Source: Aerococcaceae bacterium (GTDB lineage: Bacteria; Bacillota; Bacilli; Lactobacillales; Aerococcaceae). Taken from it: 64,000 nucleotides of DNA. Made by a program: the position numbers and the translations under genes. The stretch is taken from positions 1-64,000 of the forward strand of contig JAUNEB010000002.1 of assembly GCA_030525795.1 (NCBI GenBank), given 5' to 3'. Positions 34,639 through 43,053 of this stretch are shown here, one piece after another. Numbering within the stretch: position 1 is the first letter of the stretch; each line of letters starts with the position of its first letter. The notes beneath the pieces are model-generated. The model had not been told where the DNA came from. It did not search any database and worked only from the letters and a program-made list of their open reading frames with translations.

Positions 34639-35199
34639 TTAACCAAAATTCACTTTTGGTACTTCGCGCGCTTCAGCTGGCGCTTCTAAATAAGCTTTTT
34701 TGCTAAAACCATGCACACCCGCAATTAAGCTGTTCGGGAACACTTCTACCATTGTGTTGTATTGGCCGATGCTTGAATTGTAAAGTTGACGCGCTTTGGC
34801 GATTTTGTCTTCGGTTTCTGCTAATGTTGCTTGTAACTGTGAAAAATTCGCGTTCGCTTTCAAATCAGGATATGATTCTGATACCGCGATTAAGCGTGAC
34901 AATGCTGAACTCAATACGTTCGACATGGCGTTAATTTGTTCAGGCGTTGCATCCGCAGGCAAATTCATCATTTGTTGACGCGCTTGAATTACTTTTTCGA
35001 GCGTTTCACTTTCGTGTTGTGTGTAGCCTTTGATTGTCTCCACGATATTTGGAATTAAATCGTTACGACGTTGCAATTGCACGTCAATTTGGCTAAAACT
35101 TTCTTCCGTCCACGTACGCGTTTTGACAAGGCGGTTGTAAATTCCAATCCACATCATCGCCACTACCAACACAATTCCAGCAATAATCATATAATGCAT
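34639..35199 (-). CDS. lemA: LemA family protein
   Basis: A 186-residue LemA protein: one N-terminal transmembrane helix (about 4-20), then a long coiled helical domain with the signature VQLQRRNDLIPNIVETIKGY and SYPDLKANANF. LemA proteins are membrane-bound, function uncertain, often with a protease such as HtpX or a TPM-domain protein. Neither is adjacent here. The start at 35199 has GGAGGG upstream; the 28 upstream codons are not supported. Its own promoter is clear. Confidence 0.92.
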   Translation of the reverse strand: MHYMIIAGIVLVVAMMWIGIYNRLVKTRTWTEESFSQIDVQLQRRNDLIPNIVETIKGYTQHESETLEKVIQARQQMMNLPADATPEQINAMSNVLSSALSRLIAVSESYPDLKANANFSQLQATLAETEDKIAKARQLYNSSIGQYNTMVEVFPNSLIAGVHGFSKKAYLEAPAEAREVPKVNFG

Positions 35200-35238
35200 C
35201 TTTTTTTCCCTCCAATAGTTAAAATAATTGCCACTCTT

Positions 35239-35267
35239 ATTATAAAGGATTCTCTTATAATTGTCGA
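35239..35267 (-). promoter_or_regulatory. Promoter of lemA
   Basis: TCGACA (35262-35267), a 17-nt spacer and TATAAT (35239-35244). Confidence 0.65.
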
Positions 35268-35296
35268 TTTTTTCAGTAAGCAAAACAAATTAATTG

Positions 35297-35327
35297 TTTA
35301 CATGAGCAAGATTTGGTATGCTATAAA
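35297..35327 (+). promoter_or_regulatory. Extended -10 promoter of the VOC gene
   Basis: TATGC followed by TATAAA (35322-35327) gives an extended -10. TTTACA (35297-35302) lies 19 nt upstream. Confidence 0.5.
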
Positions 35328-35354
35328 CATTCTAATGAAAAAGAGAGTGACTAT

Positions 35355-36293
35355 ATGTTCAAAAAAATATTGTTTTTAAGCGCGCTATTCGGGATGAATG
35401 GCACGCCTGTCTCTGCACAAAATGTGCCGCAAACCGACAACCCGCTTGCATTATCAAGCACGCACCTCGTACCTTCAAGCTATCAGCTCAACGCGTTGGA
35501 CGCGCCTGCTTTAGCTAATTTTTACGTTGAAAAAATCGGTCTCACCTTGATTGAAGAAGTCGATGGCGTTTTTCGTCTAGGAACGCCTGACCAAACGGTG
35601 TTACTAGAAATTTTCCCGACCGATGTTGCACGAGAAACAAACACTACTGGACTGTACCACACCGCATTTTTGCTTGAAAATCGTGAGCATGTGTTACGCG
35701 CCTTGAAGTCGTTACTCAAAAGCAGCACTTTAATGCAAGGCTCGTCGGACCACGCTGTTAGCGAAGCCCTTTACTTATTGGATCCCGAAGGCAACGGCAT
35801 CGAAATTTACGCAGACAGACCGCGTGAACAATGGACTTACGACGAAAATGGTTACGTCCAAATGGGCAATGCTCCTTTCGATGCGCAAGGCGTTTTGCAA
35901 CTGAAAGAACCGTATGAAGGCTTGACCAACCAATCCAAAATTGGGCATTTTCATTTGAGCGTCAATACGTTAGCAGACACGCAAACTTTTTATCATGATT
36001 TGCTTGGATTAGGCGTGACGGCTCCTGAATGGGATGGCGGCGCATTGTTTTTGGCGACAGATTTTTATCACCATCATTTAGGAACAAACGTGTGGATGGG
36101 TGAGGAATTACCCGCACCAACGCCTGATCAGCAAGGGATTCGTGCGGTCGTTTGGCAGACGAATGTTGAAAGTGACTTAGAAACGATTCAGGCGAATTTG
36201 ACCGCAGCGAATATTGACTTTACTTACCAAGATAACACGCTTGAAGTCGTCGATAATTCAGGGATTCTACTCATGATCAAATTTATTCCATAG
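35355..36293 (+). CDS. VOC family (CatE-like) protein with apparent signal peptide
   Basis: A 312-residue protein with two glyoxalase/bleomycin-resistance/dioxygenase (VOC) modules, similar to the CatE-type catechol 2,3-dioxygenase-like proteins of Firmicutes. Seen: LYHTAFLLENREHVLRALK and LLDPEGNGIEIYADRPREQW in the first half, IGHFHLSVNTLADTQTFYHDLLGL in the second. Candidate metal ligands (His, His, Glu) are present. Unusually, the N-terminus (MFKKILFLSALFGMNGTPVSAQ) looks like a cleavable Sec signal peptide, and GAGAGTG supports that start. The substrate is unknown, and an export role is inferred. A strong terminator follows. Confidence 0.75.
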   Translation: MFKKILFLSALFGMNGTPVSAQNVPQTDNPLALSSTHLVPSSYQLNALDAPALANFYVEKIGLTLIEEVDGVFRLGTPDQTVLLEIFPTDVARETNTTGLYHTAFLLENREHVLRALKSLLKSSTLMQGSSDHAVSEALYLLDPEGNGIEIYADRPREQWTYDENGYVQMGNAPFDAQGVLQLKEPYEGLTNQSKIGHFHLSVNTLADTQTFYHDLLGLGVTAPEWDGGALFLATDFYHHHLGTNVWMGEELPAPTPDQQGIRAVVWQTNVESDLETIQANLTAANIDFTYQDNTLEVVDNSGILLMIKFIP

Positions 36294-36300
36294 AACAGCA

Positions 36301-36330
36301 AAACAGCTTGGTTGCCCAAGCTGTTTTTTT
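36301..36330 (+). terminator. Terminator of the VOC gene
   Basis: The 10-bp stem AACAGCTTGG/CCAAGCTGTT (36302-36311 with 36316-36325) is followed by a T run. It may also act weakly for the convergent L31 gene. Confidence 0.9.
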
Positions 36331-36336
36331 TGGTAA

Positions 36337-36588
36337 TTAGTCGTTTTTGAAGCCGTATTTTTTGTTGAAACGGTCGACACGTCCATCTGCTTGCGTGAAC
36401 TTTTGACGTCCAGTGTAAAATGGATGTGAGTCAGATGAAATTTCAACGCGGAGTAACGGATAAGTGTTACCATCTTCCCATTCTACTGTTTCGTTTGAAG
36501 TTTTAGTAGAACCTGATAAGAATTTGTAACCTGTTGTCGTATCCATAAATACAACTGGTTGGTAATTTGGGTGAATATCTGGTCTCAT
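36337..36588 (-). CDS. rpmE2: Ribosomal protein L31, type B
   Basis: An 83-residue L31 of the B type ([28 protein letters not shown]). The zinc-binding cysteines of type A L31 are absent. Type B is the zinc-independent form, which in organisms with both forms is induced under zinc limitation by Zur. Many Lactobacillales have only type B, so this may be the housekeeping copy. The upstream gap holds no obvious Zur box. Confidence 0.95.
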   Translation of the reverse strand: MRPDIHPNYQPVVFMDTTTGYKFLSGSTKTSNETVEWEDGNTYPLLRVEISSDSHPFYTGRQKFTQADGRVDRFNKKYGFKND

Positions 36589-36676
36589 GTGCTTACTTCC
36601 TTTCTGCCCTAAGCTATTTGCTACCCTAGAGTTATTGATGCGCTATGCAACACTCGTATTGTATCACACTCGCCTC

Positions 36677-36696
36677 AAAAAGGCTAGCCTTTTTTT
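36677..36696 (-). terminator. Weak terminator overlapping the deacetylase stop codon
   Basis: AAAAAGG/CCTTTTT arms around CTAG (36677-36683 with 36688-36694) overlap the TAA stop. The stem is short. Confidence 0.4.
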
Positions 36697-38086
36697 AGTA
36701 GTAATGATAAGGAAAATCGATGTCTTGCGGCATGACGAATTGGTAGCCTTGCTCCTTGAGTAAAGGAATGAGTCGGTCAAGCGCATCCGCAGACGCTTGG
36801 TGCGTGTCGTGCATAAGCAAAATGCTTTGGTGTTGCATCGTGCTCATAACGCGTTCGACAATAATGTCAGCATTTTGGCTTTGCCAGTCTTGTGAATCGA
36901 CATTCCAAATAATTGAAGTAAGAGGCTTGAGTAATTTGACGACACGTTCGCCGCCGCTACCGAACGGCAAACGATAAATCGTCGGCTCAACTCCCGTTGC
37001 TTCTTTAATGGATTCTTGCGTAAAATTAATTTCGCGCAACACTTTCGCATCGTCTTCTTGCGCCAAGTCAGGATGCGTATAGGTGTGGTTAGCGATTTGG
37101 TGGCCTTGGTCCACAATTTGCTTGGCAATATCTGGATGGTCATCGACGTATGCGCCCATCACAAAAAACGTCGCTTTTACATCATGTTTTGCTAAAATCG
37201 CCAAAATTTGCGGTGTAATCGTCGTGTTCGGCCCATCATCAAAAGTGAGCGCCACTAGCGGACGGCCGTCCACAGGCGTTCCTGTCAAACGCTCTGCTAA
37301 TGCTTGGCACGCAAATAATTGTTGAATGACCGCGTCTTCTAAAGTGCCGCCTTCATGCGCTTGCGTTTCTAAGACGTGTTGTGCGACTTCATCCGCAAGA
37401 CGCGCGAATTGTTGCGCTTCTTCTTTGAATGCGGGCTGATTTTCTACTTGCAACACATCAACTTCTGCGGCTTTTAGTTGCTCCGCGACCGCCAACAAAT
37501 CAACTTCTTCTCCCAATGCTTGAGGCAATTGCTGCATACTTTCTTTAGCACGCGTCAATACTTCATGCGTTTTTGCTGCTTGTTCGGTGAGTTGTTGTGC
37601 CGCTTGATAAAAAGCATCCGAATCTTTGTCGTTGAATTGTTTTAACAATTCTTGAATGTGTTCATTGGTTGCATTCGCACTCAATAACGCGTTATCGGAT
37701 ACGGCATCGCCACTAATCATTGGCGTTTCGGTGTGATAAATCGTATTCAACTTTTGAAGAATTTGCCATTTTTTTTGGGCGGATTCTACGCGCGCAATGA
37801 GCTTGAATTTGCTTAAATGGCGCAATTCACTCGCTTCTTGCTTGGCGGCTTCCAATTGCGATTGACTTAATTCAGCATTCAAAAAAACTTCCCTCTCATC
37901 CGAATACAGTGCCGCAACAGCTTGCTCCGCACGCATCGCTTCTTCTCTCGTACCCCCAAAAAAGTACATAAAAATCAACGAAGCTACCATAAAAATCGCG
38001 AGAATATAGATGAATAATTGCATCAGCAAACGATTATCTCCTACTTGTCGAAAGCGTTCTTTCATTGATTTGATTACTGACATCAT
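36695..38086 (-). CDS. Membrane-anchored polysaccharide deacetylase
   Basis: A 463-residue protein with an N-terminal membrane anchor (about 22-44), a long helical, Ala/Glu/Gln-rich extracytoplasmic region (about 45-265), and a C-terminal NodB domain. Deacetylase motifs are TFDDGP, HTYTHPDLA, the variant RLPFGSGG in place of R-x-PYG, DSQDWQ, and ILLMHDTH. PgdA-type enzymes deacetylate GlcNAc in peptidoglycan and protect against lysozyme. The substrate here could instead be another wall glycan. Two adjacent ATGs follow AAGGGG. A good promoter overlaps the end of the cardiolipin synthase gene. Confidence 0.88.
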   Translation of the reverse strand: MMSVIKSMKERFRQVGDNRLLMQLFIYILAIFMVASLIFMYFFGGTREEAMRAEQAVAALYSDEREVFLNAELSQSQLEAAKQEASELRHLSKFKLIARVESAQKKWQILQKLNTIYHTETPMISGDAVSDNALLSANATNEHIQELLKQFNDKDSDAFYQAAQQLTEQAAKTHEVLTRAKESMQQLPQALGEEVDLLAVAEQLKAAEVDVLQVENQPAFKEEAQQFARLADEVAQHVLETQAHEGGTLEDAVIQQLFACQALAERLTGTPVDGRPLVALTFDDGPNTTITPQILAILAKHDVKATFFVMGAYVDDHPDIAKQIVDQGHQIANHTYTHPDLAQEDDAKVLREINFTQESIKEATGVEPTIYRLPFGSGGERVVKLLKPLTSIIWNVDSQDWQSQNADIIVERVMSTMQHQSILLMHDTHQASADALDRLIPLLKEQGYQFVMPQDIDFPYHYY

Positions 38087-38118
38087 CCATTTCCCCTTCC
38101 AAAAATTTCTATACGATT

Positions 38119-38147
38119 ATTATATCACTTTGTTACATTTTATACAA
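38119..38147 (-). promoter_or_regulatory. Promoter of the polysaccharide deacetylase
   Basis: TTGTAT (38142-38147), a 17-nt spacer and TATAAT (38119-38124). TGTAAC between them is a half-site of the WalR type, without a correctly spaced partner. Confidence 0.65.
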
Positions 38148-39666
38148 ATGGGGCGAGCAATCTTAATAAAGAATCCCACAATTGCCCAAAGAAGGACGAT
38201 TTGCAATCTGCCAAATGAATTTCACGCGACAATGCTTGCGATTCCAAAAAGTCCGCCTTAATCGCGTCAATGACAGAATGATAGTAAAACATGGCATTCA
38301 ATTCAAAATGCAAATAAAGCGAGCGATAATCTAAATTAATCGACCCGACACTTGCTAAACAATCATCGGAAATGAACGTTTTGGCATGAAGAAATCCCGG
38401 TGTATATTCAAAAATACGCACGCCGCCTTCAATTAGCGGGCGATAGTAGGAACGCGTCATGCGGAACACGAGCTTTTTGTCAGGAATGCCTGGCGTCATC
38501 AACCGTACATCAACGCCACGTTTGGCTGCCAAAGTCATCGCCGTTTGCAATTCGTACGAAATAACTAAATACGGCGTATAAATATATACATAATCCGTCG
38601 CCATATTCAAAATATCGCGGTACACATTTTCGCCCATTGGCTCGCTGTCGAGTGGGCTGTCGCCAAATACTTGTACAAATCCGTCGTCTTTTTGTTCAAA
38701 TGGCGCATTCACAAAGGCGCTATAATCTTGCTCTGTCGGACGAAAAGCATTCCACATGTTCAAAAATAACGTCGTTAAATTATGAACGGCCGCGCCTTCG
38801 ATTTTGACGACATTGTCTTTCCAATAGCCAAATCGAACTTTTTTGTTAATGTATTCATCCGCCAAATTGACGCCGCCTGTAAAACCGATTTTGCCGTCGA
38901 TTACAATCATTTTGCGATGGTCGCGCGTATTAACCGCGAGCGACACAATCGGCGTAAACGGGTTAAATTTCAAGCAACGAATGCCCGCACGATTCATTTC
39001 AGCTTCAAAATCCGCTGGCAAAGTCGTCAATGTGCCATAATCATCAAAAATCAAACGCACATCGACACCTTGAGTGGCTTTTCGCTTCATGACTTCAAAC
39101 AAATCATGCGCCATTTCGCCCGATTTAATAATGAAAAATTCTACAAAAATATACCGTTCGGCTTGCTCCAATGCCGCCAACAACTCTGGAAAAGCAGCTT
39201 CACCACTCGCAAAATATTGCGCTGGCGAGTCGCGGTAAACAGGCATACTTTCATGTTCTCGAATGTAGTAAGCTAGCGAAGCCAAACGCGCATTTTTGGC
39301 ATGTAATTGTGCATACGCATCGGGCACGCCTTGCATTTCATTACGATGAATGTCTAATTGCCGTTGTAATTGATCCGCCATTTTTTTGGTCGTGCGTTTA
39401 TTCCCGAACAAAAAGTAAAACAATCCGCCAAAAATTGGAAATAACACAATCAAAATAATCCAACTTATGCGATAAGCGGGACTTTCATCTTTACGAATTA
39501 AGTACAGCAAAATCAAAATCGACAATATACGTAGCGCAATATCTAACCAAAATGAATAACTTACCACGTTCAAAATAATAATGGTAAACCATGCCATTTG
39601 AATCATAAATAATAGCCCCAACAAGACTAAACGCCCTGTGGAAAAGCGGGGTCTTTTTAAACTCAT
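38140..39666 (-). CDS. cls: Cardiolipin synthase
   Basis: Cls makes cardiolipin from two phosphatidylglycerols at the membrane. The 508 residues have two or three N-terminal hydrophobic helices (about 12-85). Two phospholipase-D HKD motifs are present: HRKMIVIDGKIGFTGG near 247 and HAKTFISDDCLASVGSINLD near 426. The ending (REIHLADCKSSFFGQLWDSLLRLLAPFV) is normal for the family. It lies 25 nt after the LacI-type regulator, so the two may be partly co-transcribed. Confidence 0.93.
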   Translation of the reverse strand: MSLKRPRFSTGRLVLLGLLFMIQMAWFTIIILNVVSYSFWLDIALRILSILILLYLIRKDESPAYRISWIILIVLFPIFGGLFYFLFGNKRTTKKMADQLQRQLDIHRNEMQGVPDAYAQLHAKNARLASLAYYIREHESMPVYRDSPAQYFASGEAAFPELLAALEQAERYIFVEFFIIKSGEMAHDLFEVMKRKATQGVDVRLIFDDYGTLTTLPADFEAEMNRAGIRCLKFNPFTPIVSLAVNTRDHRKMIVIDGKIGFTGGVNLADEYINKKVRFGYWKDNVVKIEGAAVHNLTTLFLNMWNAFRPTEQDYSAFVNAPFEQKDDGFVQVFGDSPLDSEPMGENVYRDILNMATDYVYIYTPYLVISYELQTAMTLAAKRGVDVRLMTPGIPDKKLVFRMTRSYYRPLIEGGVRIFEYTPGFLHAKTFISDDCLASVGSINLDYRSLYLHFELNAMFYYHSVIDAIKADFLESQALSREIHLADCKSSFFGQLWDSLLRLLAPFV

Positions 39667-39691
39667 TATTGTGCCTCACTTTCTTTAACAA

Positions 39692-40675
39692 TCATGACTT
39701 TTGAAAGACAGATTGGCGGACGACTAAGTCAACATCCAATTGGTGCGCAACGGCGTCCGTTTCGCCTTGAATTTGCGCGAGTAACACTTCTGCAGCCAGT
39801 TTGCCTGCGTCCATATACGGATACGCCACAGTCGTCAAGCCTGGATAAACGGATTCAGCCAACGCGTGGTTGCCAAAACCTGCAAAACTCACTTCTTGCG
39901 GCACTTGCAATCCTGCTTCTAAAGCCGCGCGCATCGCGCCCATCGTAATTCGGTCTGTTGCGCCAACAATTAACGACGGTCCATTTGGCAAAATGGCTGC
40001 TTTAGTAACGCGATATCCCGACTCCAATGTAAAATCCGCCACATATTCACGCCAAGTCGTATTCGGATGCGCCAAAAAATGCTCCTTAATCGCATTTCGC
40101 CTTGACACGCCAACGGCGTTATCTTCTTCGGATACGTTAATAAAATCTAAGGAGCGATGCCCCATTTTGTATAAGTAGTCGGCTATTTGCTTACCTGCAT
40201 GCCTTTCATTGTAATCAATCGCATGCGTATGTGCCTTAGCTTGTCCGACCGTCACAAGTGGTATTTTGAGTGATTGGATGGCGTCTATAATGTCCGCATC
40301 TTGATGCGCCATCAAATAAATAACGCCGTCCATTTTGCGTACTTGAAAAGAGTGCAGCGCTTCTTTTTCGCGTTCTTTGTCAAAATCGGTGTTTACAATC
40401 ATGAGTTGGTAGCCGTTTTGACGGAGGATAGATTCTGCGCCTGACAAAACGCTAACTGCTGACGCGCTATCCAATCGTGGAATAACGGCGCCAATCATGC
40501 GACTTTCTTTAGCTTTCAAACTTTGCGCAAATGTATTCGGAACGTAACCTGTTTGCGCAATTAAATCGTTGATTTTTTCTGCAGTGTGCTTGCTGATTGA
40601 ACCGCCATTTAAGTAGCGTGAAACGGTACTTTTGGACACGCCAGCCATTCGCGCAATATCTTTAATGGTAACCAT
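39692..40675 (-). CDS. LacI family transcriptional regulator
   Basis: A 327-residue LacI/GalR-type regulator. The helix-turn-helix is at the N-terminus (TIKDIARMAGVSKSTVSRYLNGG), followed by the hinge and a periplasmic-binding-like effector domain (MIGAVIPRLDSASAVSVLSGAESIL and TDRITMGAMRAALEAG). Sequence features resemble sugar regulators such as ScrR or MsmR-type proteins, but no sugar operon is adjacent. It diverges from citC. TTGAGCGGTTTCAA overlaps its own -35, which suggests autoregulation. The effector is unknown. Confidence 0.9.
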   Translation of the reverse strand: MVTIKDIARMAGVSKSTVSRYLNGGSISKHTAEKINDLIAQTGYVPNTFAQSLKAKESRMIGAVIPRLDSASAVSVLSGAESILRQNGYQLMIVNTDFDKEREKEALHSFQVRKMDGVIYLMAHQDADIIDAIQSLKIPLVTVGQAKAHTHAIDYNERHAGKQIADYLYKMGHRSLDFINVSEEDNAVGVSRRNAIKEHFLAHPNTTWREYVADFTLESGYRVTKAAILPNGPSLIVGATDRITMGAMRAALEAGLQVPQEVSFAGFGNHALAESVYPGLTTVAYPYMDAGKLAAEVLLAQIQGETDAVAHQLDVDLVVRQSVFQKS

Positions 40676-40701
40676 CTCACGCCTCCTTTCATATGCCTAA
40701 A

Positions 40702-40730
40702 ATTATATCATATCACTTGAAACCGCTCAA
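40702..40730 (-). promoter_or_regulatory. lacI-type gene promoter with operator over the -35
   Basis: TTGAGC (40725-40730), a 17-nt spacer and TATAAT (40702-40707). The operator-like dyad TTGA-N6-TCAA occupies 40717-40730. Confidence 0.6.
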
Positions 40731-40745
40731 ATAATTTTCATAAAA

Positions 40746-40798
40746 AGAAAGCGAAAACAATAAAAAGACGAGCATTTCGCATTACTTTATTTTATAAT
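40746..40798 (+). promoter_or_regulatory. cre-like site and -10 upstream of citC
   Basis: AGAAAGCGAAAACA (40746-40759) matches the cre consensus TGNAARCGNWWWCA except at the first base. A consensus TATAAT lies at 40793-40798 without a good -35. The site is centred about 50 bp upstream of the expected start of transcription. Confidence 0.5.
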
Positions 40799-40821
40799 AA
40801 TCAAAAAAGGAGGCCTTGCGT

Positions 40822-41865
40822 ATGTTTACCGCTGTATCGTCAATTGCTTTATCCAATCCGTATCGCAAAAAACAAGTCGAAACATTATTAGCTCAAGCAA
40901 ATCTTCAACTCGATCCGCATCTTGATTACACTTGTGGCATTTTTGATGCAGAAGATCGCCTCATCGCAACGGGAAGTTGTTATCGTCATACATTAAGATG
41001 TTTTGCGATTCATCCCGATTATCAGGGCGAAGGCTTGCTTAACCAAATTTTGTCGCATTTACTCTCTTATCAAGCCGAAAATGGTTACTTCCACTCGTTT
41101 GTCTATACAAAAGTTAGTGCGGCGCCGTTATTTTTGGCGGCAGGTTTCCACGAAATCGTCCGCGTAAATAACGATTTAGTCTTTCTTGAAAATCGCAAAA
41201 CAGGTTTTTCAAATTATTTGCAAAAACTCGCGACTTCATTGCCCGCAACTCAAAAAAACGCCGCAATCGTTATGAATGCCAATCCATTTTCATTGGGACA
41301 TTTGCACTTGATTGAGACGGCTTGTGCGCAAAATGATTGGGTTCATGTATTTATTGTGCGAGAAGATTCGAGCGTCTTTCCGTATGACATCCGCAAAAAA
41401 CTGATTCTAGACGGCACGGCTCACTTAACGAATATTTCTTATCACGACACGGGCGACTACCTCATTAGTCACGCGACTTTTCCAAGCTACTTTATTCCCG
41501 ATTCTGCTGACGCAATTCGCATTCAAGCCGAATTGGATATTGAACTTTTTATCAAAATTGCGCGCCAACTCAATATTACGCATCGCTATGTCGGCGAAGA
41601 ACCGTTTAGCCAAATGACGGCCATTTATAATCAAGTCATGCAAAAACGTTTAACAGAAGCAACTATTACGCTGCATATTTTGCCGCGCCTAGAAGTAAAT
41701 GGTCAGGCCGTTAGCGCCTCACATATTCGCCAAGCCATTCAACGCAGCGACTACAACCAACTTGCCTTATGGGTGTCGCCGACCACGCTCGCTTTTTTGA
41801 AAACACCCGAAGCACAACCGATTATTCACGCCATCCAAAATACTGGCGATGTCATCCATCATTGA
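40822..41865 (+). CDS. citC: [Citrate (pro-3S)-lyase] ligase-like protein
   Basis: CitC acetylates the phosphoribosyl-dephospho-CoA prosthetic group of citrate lyase. The 347 residues have the N-terminal acetyltransferase-like domain (FAIHPDYQGEGLLNQILSHLLSYQ) and the C-terminal nucleotidyltransferase domain (AAIVMNANPFSLGHLHLIETA, SASHIRQAI). The start is ATG 40822 after AAAGGAGG; the TTG two codons earlier is less likely. None of citD, citE, citF, citX or citG lies next to it, which is unusual. Here it is followed by a dehydrogenase and divergent from a LacI-type regulator. Its acceptor may not be citrate lyase. Confidence 0.85.
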   Translation: MFTAVSSIALSNPYRKKQVETLLAQANLQLDPHLDYTCGIFDAEDRLIATGSCYRHTLRCFAIHPDYQGEGLLNQILSHLLSYQAENGYFHSFVYTKVSAAPLFLAAGFHEIVRVNNDLVFLENRKTGFSNYLQKLATSLPATQKNAAIVMNANPFSLGHLHLIETACAQNDWVHVFIVREDSSVFPYDIRKKLILDGTAHLTNISYHDTGDYLISHATFPSYFIPDSADAIRIQAELDIELFIKIARQLNITHRYVGEEPFSQMTAIYNQVMQKRLTEATITLHILPRLEVNGQAVSASHIRQAIQRSDYNQLALWVSPTTLAFLKTPEAQPIIHAIQNTGDVIHH

Positions 41866-41920
41866 TTGTTTAGTTGTTTTGCTTACTCAAAAATTAAAAC
41901 ACCCTACTAAGGAGGATTTT

Positions 41921-42628
41921 ATGGATTTCACTCATAAAGTAGCCATCATTACAGGCGGTGCGCGAGGAATCGGCGCCGAAATCGCTGAAATGTTTCGCCA
42001 AAAAGGCGCTCGCGTTTATACTATAGACCTCAACCCACCTGCGGATTTGATTGGCGATTTGGCTAAACAAGAGGACTTGGAACGATTTGCTGAAACGATT
42101 TTAGCAAAGGAAAAAGGAATTGATTTCCTTATTCATAATGCCGCTCCGCTGATGAAAGGACTGGAAACTGCTAGTTACCAAGATTTCACTTACGCGCTAC
42201 AAGTCGGAGTGACCGCTCCGTTCTACTTGACTAAACTTCTTGCCAACCATCTGAATCCTGGCGCCAGCATCATCATGATGTCTTCAAGCAGAGATCGCAT
42301 GAGCCAAGCGCAAACTGAATCGTACACCGCAGCTAAAGGCGGCATCGCGGCTCTCACTCACGCTCTGGCGGTTAGCCTTTCTGGCAAAGCGCGCGTCAAC
42401 AGCATTTCTCCTGGCTGGATTGATACAGTCGAAAGTGAATTCGCGCCCGCCGACCATTCTCAGCACCTTGCTGGTCGCATTGGAAAACCGAGTGACATTG
42501 CTCATTTAGTTCTTTTCCTCTGTTCAGACCAGGCGAGTTTTATTACGGGAGAAAATATTACCGTAGACGGCGGCATGACCAAACTGATGATTTATCACGG
42601 CGATCAAGGCTGGACTTACCATCATTAG
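41921..42628 (+). CDS. Short-chain dehydrogenase/reductase
   Basis: A 235-residue SDR enzyme. The NAD(P) loop is TGGARGIGAEIAEMF (about 11-25), the catalytic SxnYxxxK is MSSSRDRM to SYTAAKGG, and NSISPGWIDT follows. DLNPPAD after the second beta strand favours NAD(H) over NADP(H). AAGGAGG lies 5 nt before ATG 41921; the longer frame overlapping citC is not used. The substrate is unknown. Co-transcription with citC (55-nt gap) suggests a link to an organic acid. Confidence 0.88.
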   Translation: MDFTHKVAIITGGARGIGAEIAEMFRQKGARVYTIDLNPPADLIGDLAKQEDLERFAETILAKEKGIDFLIHNAAPLMKGLETASYQDFTYALQVGVTAPFYLTKLLANHLNPGASIIMMSSSRDRMSQAQTESYTAAKGGIAALTHALAVSLSGKARVNSISPGWIDTVESEFAPADHSQHLAGRIGKPSDIAHLVLFLCSDQASFITGENITVDGGMTKLMIYHGDQGWTYHH

Positions 42629-42649
42629 TTAATACCCAATATCACACAA

Positions 42650-42682
42650 AAAACTGCTTAGCCGTTCTAGCTAAGCAGTTTT
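42650..42682. terminator. Bidirectional terminator after the dehydrogenase
   Basis: The 13-bp perfect stem AAAACTGCTTAGC/GCTAAGCAGTTTT (42650-42662 with 42670-42682). It serves the dehydrogenase and the convergent YkuJ gene. Confidence 0.92.
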
Positions 42683-42685
42683 GTA

Positions 42686-42913
42686 TTATCCTAATAAATC
42701 GTAAATTTCAATGGCGACTAAATCAATGTCGTCGAATTGGAAAGTTGCGCCTGAGGTGCTGTCTTTCATTTCAAAAGAGTCGCTATCCAACACATAAGTG
42801 ATTTGGCATTTTTCTACTCCGTCCACTTCAAAACGACGTACTTCCACGTTGTTTTGCGTGTGCGTCATCGCGTCTAAACGCTGGATAATTCCTTGTAATA
42901 CTGAACTTTTCAT
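42686..42913 (-). CDS. ykuJ: YkuJ family (DUF1797) protein
   Basis: A 75-residue YkuJ/DUF1797 protein, conserved in Firmicutes and of unknown function. The family pattern RRFEVDGVEKCQITYV and FQFDDIDLVAIEIYDLL is clear. ATG 42913 follows AGAGGA at 10 nt; a TTG two codons upstream also has acceptable spacing. Single gene. The 140 bp upstream (42914-43053) show no clear element. Confidence 0.9.
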   Translation of the reverse strand: MKSSVLQGIIQRLDAMTHTQNNVEVRRFEVDGVEKCQITYVLDSDSFEMKDSTSGATFQFDDIDLVAIEIYDLLG

Positions 42914-43053
42914 TGTCAAAAATCCTCTCTATCTCATCATTACTCACACCGAAAGCATGAAATTCCTGCTGAAAACAAGCCAATATCGCTTTTTTCGAGC
43001 AAAAGTCTACTACTATCCTATCAGAATGCGCCAAAATTGCAAGGATTTATTAC

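Noticed and set aside
40717..40730. A cre site over the lacI-type promoter
   Set aside because: TTGAAACCGCTCAA breaks the cre consensus at several positions. A LacI-family operator is a better description.
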